Source of the DNA: JAPLJC01 sp963697965
GTDB taxonomy: Bacteria; Desulfobacterota; Desulfobaccia; Desulfobaccales; 0-14-0-80-60-11
DNA length: 64,000 bases
NCBI GenBank assembly: GCA_963697965.1
Contig: OY969108.1
Location: 2,046,001-2,110,000 of the forward strand
Direction: 5' to 3'
The position numbers and the translations under genes were made by a program. Numbering within the stretch: the stretch's first letter is position 1; every line of letters starts with the position of its first letter. Shown here piece after piece: positions 52,150 to 59,390 of this stretch. The notes under the pieces are model-generated. The model saw only the letters and a program-made list of their open reading frames with translations, made no database searches and was not told the origin of the DNA.

Positions 52150-52729
52150 CCTCGCGGTCCTCAGCCTGTTGGGACACCAGTTTGAGCCCCCCATAGATGT
52201 AGTGAATCCCGGAAAAGGCTGTCAGGCCGGCGGTGATATAAAAACAGGCGGTCAAAATACCAGTTGGCAGATGGCATAATTTAGCCTTTGCCAGCAACAC
52301 CATGCCTACAGTTAGCAACTGGCCGGTGGTGGTACATTTCCCAGCCAGCGACGGCTTGATCACCAAGGGATAATCCGTCAAGACCAGGATGAGCACCCCC
52401 AGTCCCAGAATGACGTCCCGGCTGATGACCATCACCGTCAGCCAGGAGGGGATTACCCGGAAAATGCTTAAAGTCACGAAACTGGTGGACATCAGGAGTT
52501 TATCCGCCAGGGGGTCCAGGTAGCTCCCCAGACGTGATTTCTGCTGCCACCAGCGGGCGATCAACCCGTCCGCCAAGTCGCTCAACCCGGCCAGGATAAA
52601 GACGATAAGTGCCTGGCGATAGCGGCCCTGGATCAAAAAGATGATGAATAAGGGCGTAAGGATAATCCGAGTAAGGGTGATGAGGTTGGGAATGGTCAAA
52701 CGGGCTTGGGAAAGGGGCGGAGAAACCAT
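52136..52729 (-). CDS. pgsA: CDP-diacylglycerol-glycerol-3-phosphate 3-phosphatidyltransferase
   Basis: A 197-residue integral membrane enzyme making phosphatidylglycerol-phosphate. The CDP-alcohol phosphotransferase signature DGxxARx8Gx3Dx3D is exact (DGLIARWWQQKSRLGSYLD..D, residues about 53-75), preceded by TIPNLITLTRIILTPLFI typical of PgsA. Six hydrophobic segments fit the family. The C-terminus overlaps the start of the downstream gene at 52149 by 14 bp. Another CDP-alcohol enzyme is possible but less likely. Confidence 0.9.
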   Translation of the reverse strand: MVSPPLSQARLTIPNLITLTRIILTPLFIIFLIQGRYRQALIVFILAGLSDLADGLIARWWQQKSRLGSYLDPLADKLLMSTSFVTLSIFRVIPSWLTVMVISRDVILGLGVLILVLTDYPLVIKPSLAGKCTTTGQLLTVGMVLLAKAKLCHLPTGILTACFYITAGLTAFSGIHYIYGGLKLVSQQAEDREDDGC

Positions 52730-53046
52730 GATGGAGTTTTAATTTTCGACTCTGGATTGGCGTTTTTCCAGTTCGAATTTTGGATTTAGCAGTATGCTAA
52801 CATAGATTTGGACAGATAACCATTGGTTTAAGAGGGTGCGAGATTTCCCGGCGAACCGGTAAAGAAGCTAATATGGCGAATTTCCTATTATAGGTATCTA
52901 ATTTGAGGCCGGGGTGGGCAAAATGAGCGCTGCGGGTTTTTCCTTCGACGGATTGCGAAATTATTATAGATTATCAGCAGCTATTTCCCGGACCCTCGGA
53001 ACCTTGCCAAGCCATGTCTTCGGAACTCCCGGCGGCAGCCCTCAAC
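52730..53046. other. 317-bp gap left of the island
   Basis: The stretch is AT-rich near 52740-52900 and shows no gene with a ribosome binding site. A 42-codon ORF (52923-53051) ends inside the 80-bp repeat and is not supported. This is presumably the original upstream flank of dtd. Confidence 0.5.
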
Positions 53047-53126
53047 CATAGGTTTACACGAGATACTGCCTGTGGAAAGTCAATACTTGAAACTCGGGAG
53101 GTTGCCATGCGGGCTGTGGTACAACG
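53047..53126. repeat. 80-bp perfect direct repeat, left copy (dtd 5' fragment)
   Basis: This is identical to 54350-54429. It holds 60 bp of dtd upstream sequence and the first 20 bases of dtd (MRAVVQR), after which the sequence leaves dtd and reaches a stop. Confidence 0.95.
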
Positions 53127-53260
53127 TATAGGGGGATGAGAGAATAAGGTCTTGGAAACGCGAGAAATGGAATAAAAAAGATGGGGATTTTTTGGGGAGA
53201 GAGTAAAACGGAGAGAGAAAATCAAACGAGTGTTGGATTTTCAAGGAGGGGGATTTTTGG

Positions 53261-53281
53261 GGCGCAACGAGGCGCCTTTTT
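53261..53281 (+). terminator. Terminator inside the island
   Basis: GGCGC-AACGAG-GCGCC followed by TTTTT. It faces the plus strand although the genes here are on the minus strand, so it may end a short untranslated plus-strand transcript or insulate the island. Confidence 0.45.
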
Positions 53282-53463
53282 CATTTTGTTAATTCCCAGC
53301 TATATTTCTCCCGGTTCCCGCAGGTTTGGCAGCGGACGGGGTAAAAAGGCAGAAAGAGCAGCCAGAAGCCAAGAGTACAAATGACCGCGAAGAAGGTGCC
53401 CCAGCCGAATTGCCTTTTATAACCGGACTTCCTGCCGCAATTGTCGCAATATAGAAACCTCAT
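53281..53463 (-). CDS. Zinc-ribbon membrane peptide
   Basis: A 60-residue protein with two CxxC knuckles (CDNCG at residue 6, CQTCG at 45) around one hydrophobic segment (WGTFFAVICTLGFWLLFLPFYP). AGGAGG lies 5 bp before ATG 53463. Similar short zinc-ribbon/TM proteins are known without function. It is last of the three minus-strand genes of the island, 29 bp after the lipoprotein gene. Confidence 0.75.
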   Translation of the reverse strand: MRFLYCDNCGRKSGYKRQFGWGTFFAVICTLGFWLLFLPFYPVRCQTCGNREKYSWELTK

Positions 53464-53492
53464 ATGATCCTCCTAATCCACCCGGCGCGAGG

Positions 53493-53918
53493 TCATTTCC
53501 CGCGCTTGTTTTCCTCGACGTCTGGAATATCTGGCTTACTTCCGGCAGTGAGCCCGGTATCCGCTTCAGAGGCTCCATAATTTGAGGAATAGCTTTTAAC
53601 TATGCCATTGGGACCGAAGGTCACCATATACATCTGATGCTGCACGTCGGCCCCTCCGGCGAAGGCCCCGACTATGGGAACAAAATTGATGGGCTTGGCG
53701 GTGGCGCGCGTGTAGTTATAGATATAAGTGGTATCCCCATTGCTGCTGCGGCTGATGGACTCAGGCGAGCCAATGAGGGCCACCACCTGCTCCTTGGTGG
53801 TCTTGCCCTTTTCAATTTGATCGGCGGCGCCCTGGTCAATCTTGCGTCCGGAGGTGGCGCAGCCCACCAGGCCGGCAACCAAAAGAACAACAACTAAATT
53901 ACCAACTCTCTTCTTCAT
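53493..53918 (-). CDS. SmpA/OmlA-like small lipoprotein
   Basis: A 141-residue lipoprotein: signal LVVVLLVAGLVGC with lipobox Cys near 19. The following IDQGAADQIEKGKTTKEQVVALIGSPESISRSSNGDTTYIYNY matches the SmpA/BamE-like fold (helix, GxTTkeqV..llGxP, then strands). Such proteins attach to outer-membrane complexes; on small elements they often resemble phage- or plasmid-borne lipoproteins. The C-terminal tail is acidic/basic and probably unstructured. AAGGAGGAAG precedes the ATG. Confidence 0.82.
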   Translation of the reverse strand: MKKRVGNLVVVLLVAGLVGCATSGRKIDQGAADQIEKGKTTKEQVVALIGSPESISRSSNGDTTYIYNYTRATAKPINFVPIVGAFAGGADVQHQMYMVTFGPNGIVKSYSSNYGASEADTGLTAGSKPDIPDVEENKRGK

Positions 53919-53928
53919 GGCTTCCTCC

Positions 53929-54411
53929 TTAATCTACCCGGCGCAGGAATTCCACAATGTCGGTCTGGTCGGGGATGCGGCCGGTGTCCTGCCAGCTATC
54001 ATAAAGGAGCGAGAGCAATAATGCCTTCTTTACCGGCTTAATAGATTTCTGGCGTTTTCGCAGGTGGTCCTCCACCGCCTCGATGACCCGGGTGAGGGCA
54101 CTGATGTCGAGGCCGCCGACGATACCGGGCTGAGACAGGACCGAGACGTGCTGCGGCGACTCGATGGCGAAGGCCAGCTCCGGAGGCGGCAGCAGCTCCT
54201 TTTGGTCCCCGGTCAAAAGCCATTGTACCGTGACTCCGCCATAATCCGCAATTTTTTTCTGACATTCTCCGTCGGGAAGAATGGTCCCATTTTCATATTT
54301 ATTAATTGTTCCCTGGCTTTTCCTGAGCAGTTTGCCAAATTCGGATTGACATAGGTTTACACGAGATACTGCCTGTGGAAAGTCAATACTTGAAACTCGG
54401 GAGGTTGCCAT
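53929..54411 (-). CDS. XRE-like repressor with N-terminus replaced at the repeat junction
   Basis: From residue about 22 it reads as a phage-type repressor: CQSEFGKLLRKSQGTINKYENGTILPDGE (helices 2-4 of the HTH), VQWLLTGDQ, then a 100-residue C-terminal part. The expected first HTH helix is missing; upstream the frame runs through the 80-bp repeat, where ATG 54411 would give a chimeric 160-residue product (MATSRVSSIDFPQAVSRVNL..). That ATG overlaps the dtd ATG on the other strand. It may be a broken gene or a new fusion. Confidence 0.6.
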   Translation of the reverse strand: MATSRVSSIDFPQAVSRVNLCQSEFGKLLRKSQGTINKYENGTILPDGECQKKIADYGGVTVQWLLTGDQKELLPPPELAFAIESPQHVSVLSQPGIVGGLDISALTRVIEAVEDHLRKRQKSIKPVKKALLLSLLYDSWQDTGRIPDQTDIVEFLRRVD

Positions 54412-54429
54412 GCGGGCTGTGGTACAACG
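54350..54429. repeat. 80-bp perfect direct repeat, right copy (intact dtd start)
   Basis: This is identical to 53047-53126. Here the sequence continues into full-length dtd. Confidence 0.95.
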
Positions 54430-54859
54430 GGTCAAGGAAGCCTGGGTTCGGGTGTCCGGAGAGGAAGTGGCCAGGATTGGCCAGGGCCTCCTGGTCCTGG
54501 CGGGGGTGGCCCTTGATGATGGCCCCAGCGATGTGGACTATCTGGCTCAAAAGCTGGCCCATCTAAGGGTCTTTCCAGGGGCGGACCGCCTCCTCCACCT
54601 ATCCCTTCTGGACACCGGTTTCGAGGTGTTGTTGGTCTCCCAGTTCACCATCCTGGGGGATTGCCGCAAGGGCCGCCGCCCCTCCTTTGACGCGGCGGCG
54701 CCTCCGGAGCTGGCCGAAAGGCTCTACCAGGATTTGGCCGCCGGAATATCTGGCCACGGTCTTAGGGTGGCTACCGGCCGCTTCCGCCAGATGATGCAAG
54801 TGGGCCTCATCAACGACGGGCCCGTCACCCTGCTGCTGGACAGCAAAAAAATCTTTTGA
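54410..54859 (+). CDS. dtd: D-aminoacyl-tRNA deacylase
   Basis: A 149-residue homodimeric enzyme that removes D-amino acids (and glycine) from mischarged tRNA. MRAVVQRVKEAWVRV start, the SQFTILGD catalytic motif (near residue 78) and the cross-subunit NDGPVTLLLDS motif (near 137, Gly-Pro pair) are all present. GGGAGG lies 8 bp before the ATG, inside the 80-bp repeat. Part of its 3' end is duplicated downstream. Confidence 0.96.
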   Translation: MRAVVQRVKEAWVRVSGEEVARIGQGLLVLAGVALDDGPSDVDYLAQKLAHLRVFPGADRLLHLSLLDTGFEVLLVSQFTILGDCRKGRRPSFDAAAPPELAERLYQDLAAGISGHGLRVATGRFRQMMQVGLINDGPVTLLLDSKKIF

Positions 54860-54949
54860 GGCGCCCCGGGTTTGACGAGGCTGTAGGTGCGGACCCATGT
54901 GTCCGCCCCCTTGAGCAAAAAAAATCTTCTGGGGCCTCCGGGGTTTGAC
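54842..54949. repeat. Partial duplication of the dtd 3' end
   Basis: AGCAAAAAAATCTTTTGAGG..CGGGTTTGAC (54842-54876) recurs in diverged form at 54914-54949, 72 bp later; between them is a GCGGACCCATGTGTCCGC palindrome. Confidence 0.7.
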
Positions 54950-54973
54950 AATATCATTAATACAACTTATGGT
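54945..54973 (+). promoter_or_regulatory. Possible promoter of the JAMM-E1 pair
   Basis: TTGACA (54945-54950), 17 bp, TATGGT (54968-54973). The -35 box is created by the end of the duplicated dtd tail. Initiation near 54980 would leave almost no leader before ATG 54985. Confidence 0.4.
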
Positions 54974-54984
54974 GTTCCCAGATT

Positions 54985-55647
54985 ATGCTGCCTATTTACT
55001 CGAAAGAGCACGATTTTTCCACTCCTGAAGAGCCCATTTACTACCTCCTGACCCGGCAGGGTCTCTTTCTGGTGAAACGTACCCCCTTTTTCGAGGCAAC
55101 GCTGCCCGCCGCCGGCATACCCTGGCTAGCTCCCCAGGAACCTGAGGTACGCCTTTGCGGCCCCCCGTTGCCCGCAGGGCTGCTGCTCCAGGCGGTGGCT
55201 TTTTTCCGGGCGGTGTATACCCGTCACCAGAGCGAAGCCGTGGCCCTGCTGGCCTGGCGGCAGGAAGCCTCCTCCTATGAACTGGTCATCCCCCACCAGA
55301 CAGTGGGCGGCGGCCATTGCGACTACATGGTTCGGGATTTCCCAACCGGCCTCCTCCGCCTGGGCACCATTCACAGCCACGCCGGCCTTGAGGCCTTCCA
55401 CTCGCAACGTGATGAAGCCGACGAGCGGCACGAAGACGGCTTTCACCTCACCGTGGGCAACCTCGACGGTGACCTGAGCCTTTCCTGCTCCGTGGTAGTG
55501 CAGGGATACCGCAGCTATCTGCCACCGGAACACCTCATCTCCCCCTATCCCATTCCCTGGGCTGAGGCGCCTCCGGCCGGGGATTGGGCGGCAGCGGTGG
55601 AGGACAAGGTAACCCCCCTGCCCCGTCCCATCGAGTTCGGCGCCTGA
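54985..55647 (+). CDS. JAMM/Mov34 (Prok-JAB) metallopeptidase-like protein
   Basis: A 220-residue soluble protein. The JAMM zinc motif is intact: HSHAGLEAFHSQRD (HxH, x7, S, xx, D; residues about 131-144), with Glu residues upstream (LLAWRQEASSYELVIP) as catalytic candidates. JAMM proteins cut isopeptide or C-terminal bonds of ubiquitin-like proteins. It resembles protein A of PRTRC plasmid systems and other prokaryotic JAB proteins paired with E1 enzymes. An E1/ThiF-like gene follows 71 bp later. No ubiquitin-like or E2 gene is in the window. Confidence 0.85.
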   Translation: MLPIYSKEHDFSTPEEPIYYLLTRQGLFLVKRTPFFEATLPAAGIPWLAPQEPEVRLCGPPLPAGLLLQAVAFFRAVYTRHQSEAVALLAWRQEASSYELVIPHQTVGGGHCDYMVRDFPTGLLRLGTIHSHAGLEAFHSQRDEADERHEDGFHLTVGNLDGDLSLSCSVVVQGYRSYLPPEHLISPYPIPWAEAPPAGDWAAAVEDKVTPLPRPIEFGA

Positions 55648-55718
55648 AGGGGCGATTTGGCGTAATTTGCACGGCTCTAACGATATTAGAGCCGGCGCCG
55701 GGAGAAACGGAACTTCAG

Positions 55719-56399
55719 ATGGTCAACACTACCGAGTTCAAGGCCATAGGCATCGGCGGCATCGGCTGCGCCTTGCTGCCCTTCCTCTGCCGCTACCTGC
55801 AATATTTCGGGGAGAGGACCCGCCTCACCCTCATCGACGGCGACCATTTTCAGCAGGCCAATGCCCCTCGCCAGGCCTTTAGCCGGCCCGGCAACAAGGC
55901 CGAGGTCAAGGCCCAGGAGCTGGCCCGGGAGTTCGAGGGAATCTTCCTGCGCGCTGTGCCTGAATACGTGACCGCCGCCAACCTCCACCATCTGATTAGG
56001 GAGGGGGATATCGTCTTCCTGATGGTAGATAATTACGCCTCCCGCCACCTGGTGGACGGCTACGCCGCGGCTCTCCAAGACCTCACTCTGATTTCCGGGG
56101 GCAACGATTACGAAGACGGCAACGTCCAGCTCTACCTCCGCCGCGCCGGCCGGGATTTGACCCCCTCCCTGGGACGCTATCATCCCGAGATCGCCCAGCC
56201 CGGGGACCGCAACCCGGCCGAGCTCTCCTGTGAAGAACTCATGGCCGCGGGCGCCCCCCAGCTCCTGTTCACCAACCTTATGGTGGCCAGCCTGATGCTC
56301 AACGCTTTCTATACCTTGCGTCTGGGGTCCCCGGATTACGGCGAAGTCTACCTGGATATCCGCCAAAATCTCTGCCGCCCCGTTTCCCGGCCGCTGTAA
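55719..56399 (+). CDS. ThiF/E1-like adenylyltransferase
   Basis: A 226-residue Rossmann protein: GIGGIGCALLPFL nucleotide-binding loop at residue 10, LTLIDGDHFQQANAPRQAF matching the E1 DxDxV..sN..RQ ATP-binding signature, and VFLMVDNYASRHLV for the conserved Asp-Asn. It lacks the zinc CxxC pairs of ThiF/MoeB and has no long catalytic-Cys domain, as in PRTRC-type ThiF proteins. With the JAMM gene it makes a two-gene unit. Adenylation of an unlinked small protein C-terminus is inferred. Confidence 0.85.
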   Translation: MVNTTEFKAIGIGGIGCALLPFLCRYLQYFGERTRLTLIDGDHFQQANAPRQAFSRPGNKAEVKAQELAREFEGIFLRAVPEYVTAANLHHLIREGDIVFLMVDNYASRHLVDGYAAALQDLTLISGGNDYEDGNVQLYLRRAGRDLTPSLGRYHPEIAQPGDRNPAELSCEELMAAGAPQLLFTNLMVASLMLNAFYTLRLGSPDYGEVYLDIRQNLCRPVSRPL

Positions 56400-56447
56400 T
56401 ACCAGCTTGCCTTCAAAAGGTTCTTTCGGCCTAAGGGCGGACAGTGG

Positions 56448-56466
56448 CACAGGCTTCCAGCCTGTG
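56448..56466. repeat. REP-like palindrome CACAGGCT/AGCCTGTG
   Basis: An 8-bp perfect stem with TCC centre, related to the palindrome at 59589 and the fragment at 36121. Confidence 0.65.
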
Positions 56467-56496
56467 ATTGGGTGCGCTCCTCTCAGGTGGCCCGAC

Positions 56497-56529
56497 AAAA
56501 AAACGGGGGAATCCCATCGGGCTTCCCCC
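56497..56529 (-). terminator. Rho-independent terminator of the exported-protein operon
   Basis: On the minus strand a stem of GGGGGAA/TTCCCCC with inner CCC/GGG pairing is followed by seven T. It lies 41 bp after the gene ending at 56570. Confidence 0.85.
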
Positions 56530-56569
56530 TCAAAATCAAAGATAGCGTATCTGATTGCTTGAGCTTTCC

Positions 56570-57121
56570 CTATCCCACCACTCTTATTTTTCTTGCCCTT
56601 CTCTTAAGCTTCTTCCCGGGGTAGCCCTGCACCCCCTCCGGTTTCACGATTTCCGCCATGAAATCATATTTCTGACACATGAAGGGATAGGCTTTGGGCT
56701 TGGCGTGGATATTCAGGCAGTAATAGGGCTTGCCGTCGCAGTAGATCGTCAGACCGAAGGCCCCGGTCCAGGAGATAAATTCTATCCAGCCATGTGCTGG
56801 GATCGTGAGTGTGGCATCGCTATTTCCCGAGGGTACCGACACGTCACAGTTGGTTTTATTTTTAATTATTCCAGTATATTTCCGGGGGGTCTCTTTGAAC
56901 CGCCGCGGTATGGGAAGGTCACGCATTTCCGGCAAGAACGACTCGTCCGGGAGAGGTTCAAAATACACCCCCTGCTGTTCTGTGCCAGGTACTGAGCCAT
57001 TTGGGCCAGTTTTAACGACTGGCGCAGAGGGAGCCATTTGCTCAGCCGCCTGGGTTCGGTCGATGGCGCCCGCCAAACCCAAGCAGATTACTGCCACCAA
57101 GCAGATTATTTTCTCTTTCAT
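56570..57121 (-). CDS. Exported protein of unknown function
   Basis: A 183-residue protein with a signal peptide (IICLVAVICLGLAGAIDRTQA, cleavage near residue 26). The mature part has a Pro-rich linker, then a probable beta domain (YTGIIKNKTNCDVSVPSGNSDATLTIPAHGWIEFISWTGAFGLTIYCDGKPYYCLNI) with four cysteines that could form disulfides, and a basic C-terminus (KKLKRRARKIR). No family is recognised. It is 15 bp after the lipoprotein gene and ends at a strong terminator, so the two form an operon. Confidence 0.75.
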   Translation of the reverse strand: MKEKIICLVAVICLGLAGAIDRTQAAEQMAPSAPVVKTGPNGSVPGTEQQGVYFEPLPDESFLPEMRDLPIPRRFKETPRKYTGIIKNKTNCDVSVPSGNSDATLTIPAHGWIEFISWTGAFGLTIYCDGKPYYCLNIHAKPKAYPFMCQKYDFMAEIVKPEGVQGYPGKKLKRRARKIRVVG

Positions 57122-57136
57122 GATCCCACCGCCTTA

Positions 57137-57616
57137 CTATTCAATCGGTTGGTGGCCAAAGGCCGAAGGCTCTTGAGCTTTTGGCGGTGCATACGCGCTC
57201 CTCATCGACATCGGCCCAGGGTTAAACTCATATTCAATTATCCCGCCCGTTTCATCGTATTTTATCGAACTCAATCTCTTGCTGTAATTAATCATCGCAA
57301 TGGACCTGGCAAAGGGCAGCGGGTCGCCTTGCGTCGGCGCCGGATTGACCTTTAAGCCCGCCATGCCGCCCCCAACACTCCCGGAATTGGTATTGGATAA
57401 AAGGGGGCCGATGGCTCTCGAAGCGGCGGCGGCGCCGGCGCCGCCTCCCCCGCCATAGATGCCGAAATCGGCCACCTGCCCACGGTGCGTATCCCGATAT
57501 TGACCGCTGGCATAGCCTTGTTGGTCAGTATCGATAAGGGTGGTATTGTCCGCCGTAACGCATCCCCAAACCCCCAGGGCCATGATGAGCAGCAACCAGC
57601 CGATTTTTTTCATCAC
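57137..57616 (-). CDS. Small lipoprotein of unknown function
   Basis: A 159-residue lipoprotein (start ATG 57616 or 57613; signal LLLIMALGVWGC, lipobox Cys near 19). A Gly/Ala-rich stretch (YGGGGGAGAAAASRAIG) is flexible or beta-like. The C-terminal third (INYSKRLSSIKYDETGGIIEYEFNPGP) is strand-rich. No known family. First gene of the operon with 56570; a lone TTGACA -35-like box lies at 57723-57728 on the minus strand, without a good -10. Confidence 0.7.
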   Translation of the reverse strand: MMKKIGWLLLIMALGVWGCVTADNTTLIDTDQQGYASGQYRDTHRGQVADFGIYGGGGGAGAAAASRAIGPLLSNTNSGSVGGGMAGLKVNPAPTQGDPLPFARSIAMINYSKRLSSIKYDETGGIIEYEFNPGPMSMRSAYAPPKAQEPSAFGHQPIE

Positions 57617-58092
57617 CTTCCCCCTCCCTATGATTTCCCCTCAAGCCAACCTATATGCCGAATTTTGAAGGAAAAATCCAATTAGGTTCTTACGTTCAAC
57701 CTTTAGTTATTCTATAAATTTTTGTCAAGAAAAAAATTAAAACTTTATGCTTTTTTTTTACATAGGGGAAAAACTAAAACTAATTAAACCCTCAAATAGA
57801 CTACTCTGACATTATTACCTCCAATGAAAAAGCAAATAAGGCAATTCCTGGTTTTAGGGTGGGAAATCCCTGATTTTTAATGGGTTCAATTTCTGTGTAG
57901 GAATAAATATCCCCCCGAGAGGCTATCTCGTTTACGGTGGGAAGGGGATGCGCAGGATCAACGGCTCGATGATAACCGGCCGCTTCTGGTGCAGAATCCG
58001 TAAGGGTCTTTATAAAAAGCCTTTTCAGCCCGGCATGGCTAATGCCGGGTTTTGACGCGGCCGGCAGCGGCTCAGGACCTTGCCAATCCTTC
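57617..58092. other. 476-bp AT-rich intergenic region
   Basis: It contains the presumptive promoter of the 57616 operon (AT-rich 57690-57800) and the end region of ispG. An ORF running over 57801-58139 begins inside ispG and has no ribosome binding site, so no gene is called. Confidence 0.5.
58029..58053. terminator. Hairpin downstream of ispG
   Basis: CCCGGCAT/ATGCCGGG stem with a GGCTA loop. The T-run (TTTT) is on the plus strand; on the minus strand, which carries ispG, AAAAGGCTTTTT follows. Termination of ispG is possible but not clear. Confidence 0.35.
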
Positions 58093-59202
58093 CTACGGCA
58101 AATCCACCACCTCACCGGTAAGGGCCGCCACTTCCGCAAGCAGGGCGCGCAGCAGTTCTTTCTCCGGGACCTGGCGCAGTTTGCGGCCCTTTTTGAACAG
58201 GACCCCCACCCCGGCGCCTCCAGCTATGCCGACGTCCGCCTCCCGGGCCTCCCCCGGACCGTTGACCACACAGCCCATGATGGCCACTTTGAGGGGGGTG
58301 GTCACCGCCAGCAGGCGGCGCTCCGCCTCCTCCGCCAGGGAAAAGAGATCCAGGCGGCAGCGGCCGCAGGTGGGGCAGGAAATCAGTTCCACCCCCCGCT
58401 CCCTGAGATGCAGGGCCCGAAGAATCTCGTAGGCCGCCCGCACCTCTTCCACCGGGTCCCGGGTGAGTGAGACCCGTATGGTGTCGCCGATGCCCTGGGC
58501 CAGCAGCATGCCGATCCCCAGGGCGGACTTCACCGTTCCGGCGATCAGCCCCCCGGCTTCGGTCACCCCCAGGTGCAAAGGATAATCCGTCAGGCGCGAG
58601 ACCTTCCGGTAGGCCGCCACTGTCACCAAGACATCGGAGGATTTCAGGGAAATCTTGAAATCGAAAAACCCCCAGTCCTCGAACTTCTTAACCCAGCGGA
58701 GGGCGCTGGCCGCCAGGGCCGCGGCAGTTGGGGCCCCAAACTTTTCCAGCAGGTCAGGCTCCAGGGAGCCGGCATTTACCCCCAGGCGCAGCGGCACACC
58801 CCGTTGCCGGCAGGCCTCCAGCACCTGGCGGGTCTTCTTCTCCCCTCCCAGGTTGCCGGGGTTGATGCGGATGGCGTCGGCCCCCTGCTCCAGGGCGGCC
58901 AAAGCGAGACGATGGTTGAAATGGATGTCAGCAATCAGGGGCAGCGGGCTCTCTCTCTTGATTTCCCCCAGCGCCTGGGCCGCCTTCTGATCCGGCACCG
59001 CCAGCCGGCCCACCTCGCAGCCGGCCGCAGCCAATCTCTGGAGCTGGGCCAGGGTAGCGCCCACCTTCCTGGTGTCGGTATTGGTCATGGACTGCACCAC
59101 CACCGGGGCGCCGCCGCCGATCTGGACCCCACCGATCCGGATGGTCCGGGTAGGTTTGCGTTTAATCTGCAAGGTTTTATCTTTCTGAGACATATGTTTC
59201 AT
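58093..59202 (-). CDS. ispG: (E)-4-hydroxy-3-methylbut-2-enyl-diphosphate synthase
   Basis: A 369-residue iron-sulfur enzyme of the MEP isoprenoid pathway, converting MEcPP to HMBPP. The TIM-barrel part begins at VQIGGGAPVVVQSMTNTDT and includes LIADIHFNHRLALAALEQGADAIRINPGN; the C-terminal domain holds the [4Fe-4S] cysteines (CPTCGRC and GCVVNGPGE). Start ATG 59202 (MKHMSQK) or 59193. Length is normal for the non-plant form. Confidence 0.96.
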   Translation of the reverse strand: MKHMSQKDKTLQIKRKPTRTIRIGGVQIGGGAPVVVQSMTNTDTRKVGATLAQLQRLAAAGCEVGRLAVPDQKAAQALGEIKRESPLPLIADIHFNHRLALAALEQGADAIRINPGNLGGEKKTRQVLEACRQRGVPLRLGVNAGSLEPDLLEKFGAPTAAALAASALRWVKKFEDWGFFDFKISLKSSDVLVTVAAYRKVSRLTDYPLHLGVTEAGGLIAGTVKSALGIGMLLAQGIGDTIRVSLTRDPVEEVRAAYEILRALHLRERGVELISCPTCGRCRLDLFSLAEEAERRLLAVTTPLKVAIMGCVVNGPGEAREADVGIAGGAGVGVLFKKGRKLRQVPEKELLRALLAEVAALTGEVVDLP

Positions 59203-59276
59203 AAATTTTAGCGGAATCGGCTCGCAGACGCAAGTCGTGGCCCCAGTCCCAGCCGGGACGGACCTTAGAAGACTGT

Positions 59277-59318
59277 TTTCCGTTTTCTGTTTTCCGTTTT
59301 CCGTTTTCCGTTTTCCGT
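59277..59318. repeat. Heptad array TTTTCCG x6
   Basis: Six contiguous 7-bp units, five TTTTCCG and one TTTTCTG. In the opposite orientation the unit is CGGAAAA, related to the arrays at 5808 and 36178. Confidence 0.9.
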
Positions 59319-59390
59319 CTCTTGGGCCATCAAGCCCTACTGCAAACTGGCGGCCCAGTCTTTCAGCCTGTGCTTGAACTTACAGGATGA

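Larger units (their letters stand above)
53047..54429. mobile_element. Small island between 80-bp direct repeats at dtd
   Basis: The repeats bound 1,223 bp of unique DNA carrying, all on the minus strand, an XRE-like gene whose 5' end is cut by the right repeat, a SmpA-like lipoprotein and a zinc-ribbon membrane peptide. The right repeat rebuilds an intact dtd start. No integrase or transposase is present, so it would be a remnant or passive cargo; unequal duplication or an assembly artefact are alternatives. Confidence 0.6.

Noticed and set aside
52923..53051. 42-codon ORF ending in the left 80-bp repeat
   Set aside because: No proper ribosome binding site, composition like random sequence, and no recognisable motif.
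57801..58139. 112-codon minus-strand ORF between the lipoprotein operon and ispG
   Set aside because: It begins inside ispG, has no ribosome binding site and reads as low-information sequence; probably a read-out frame.
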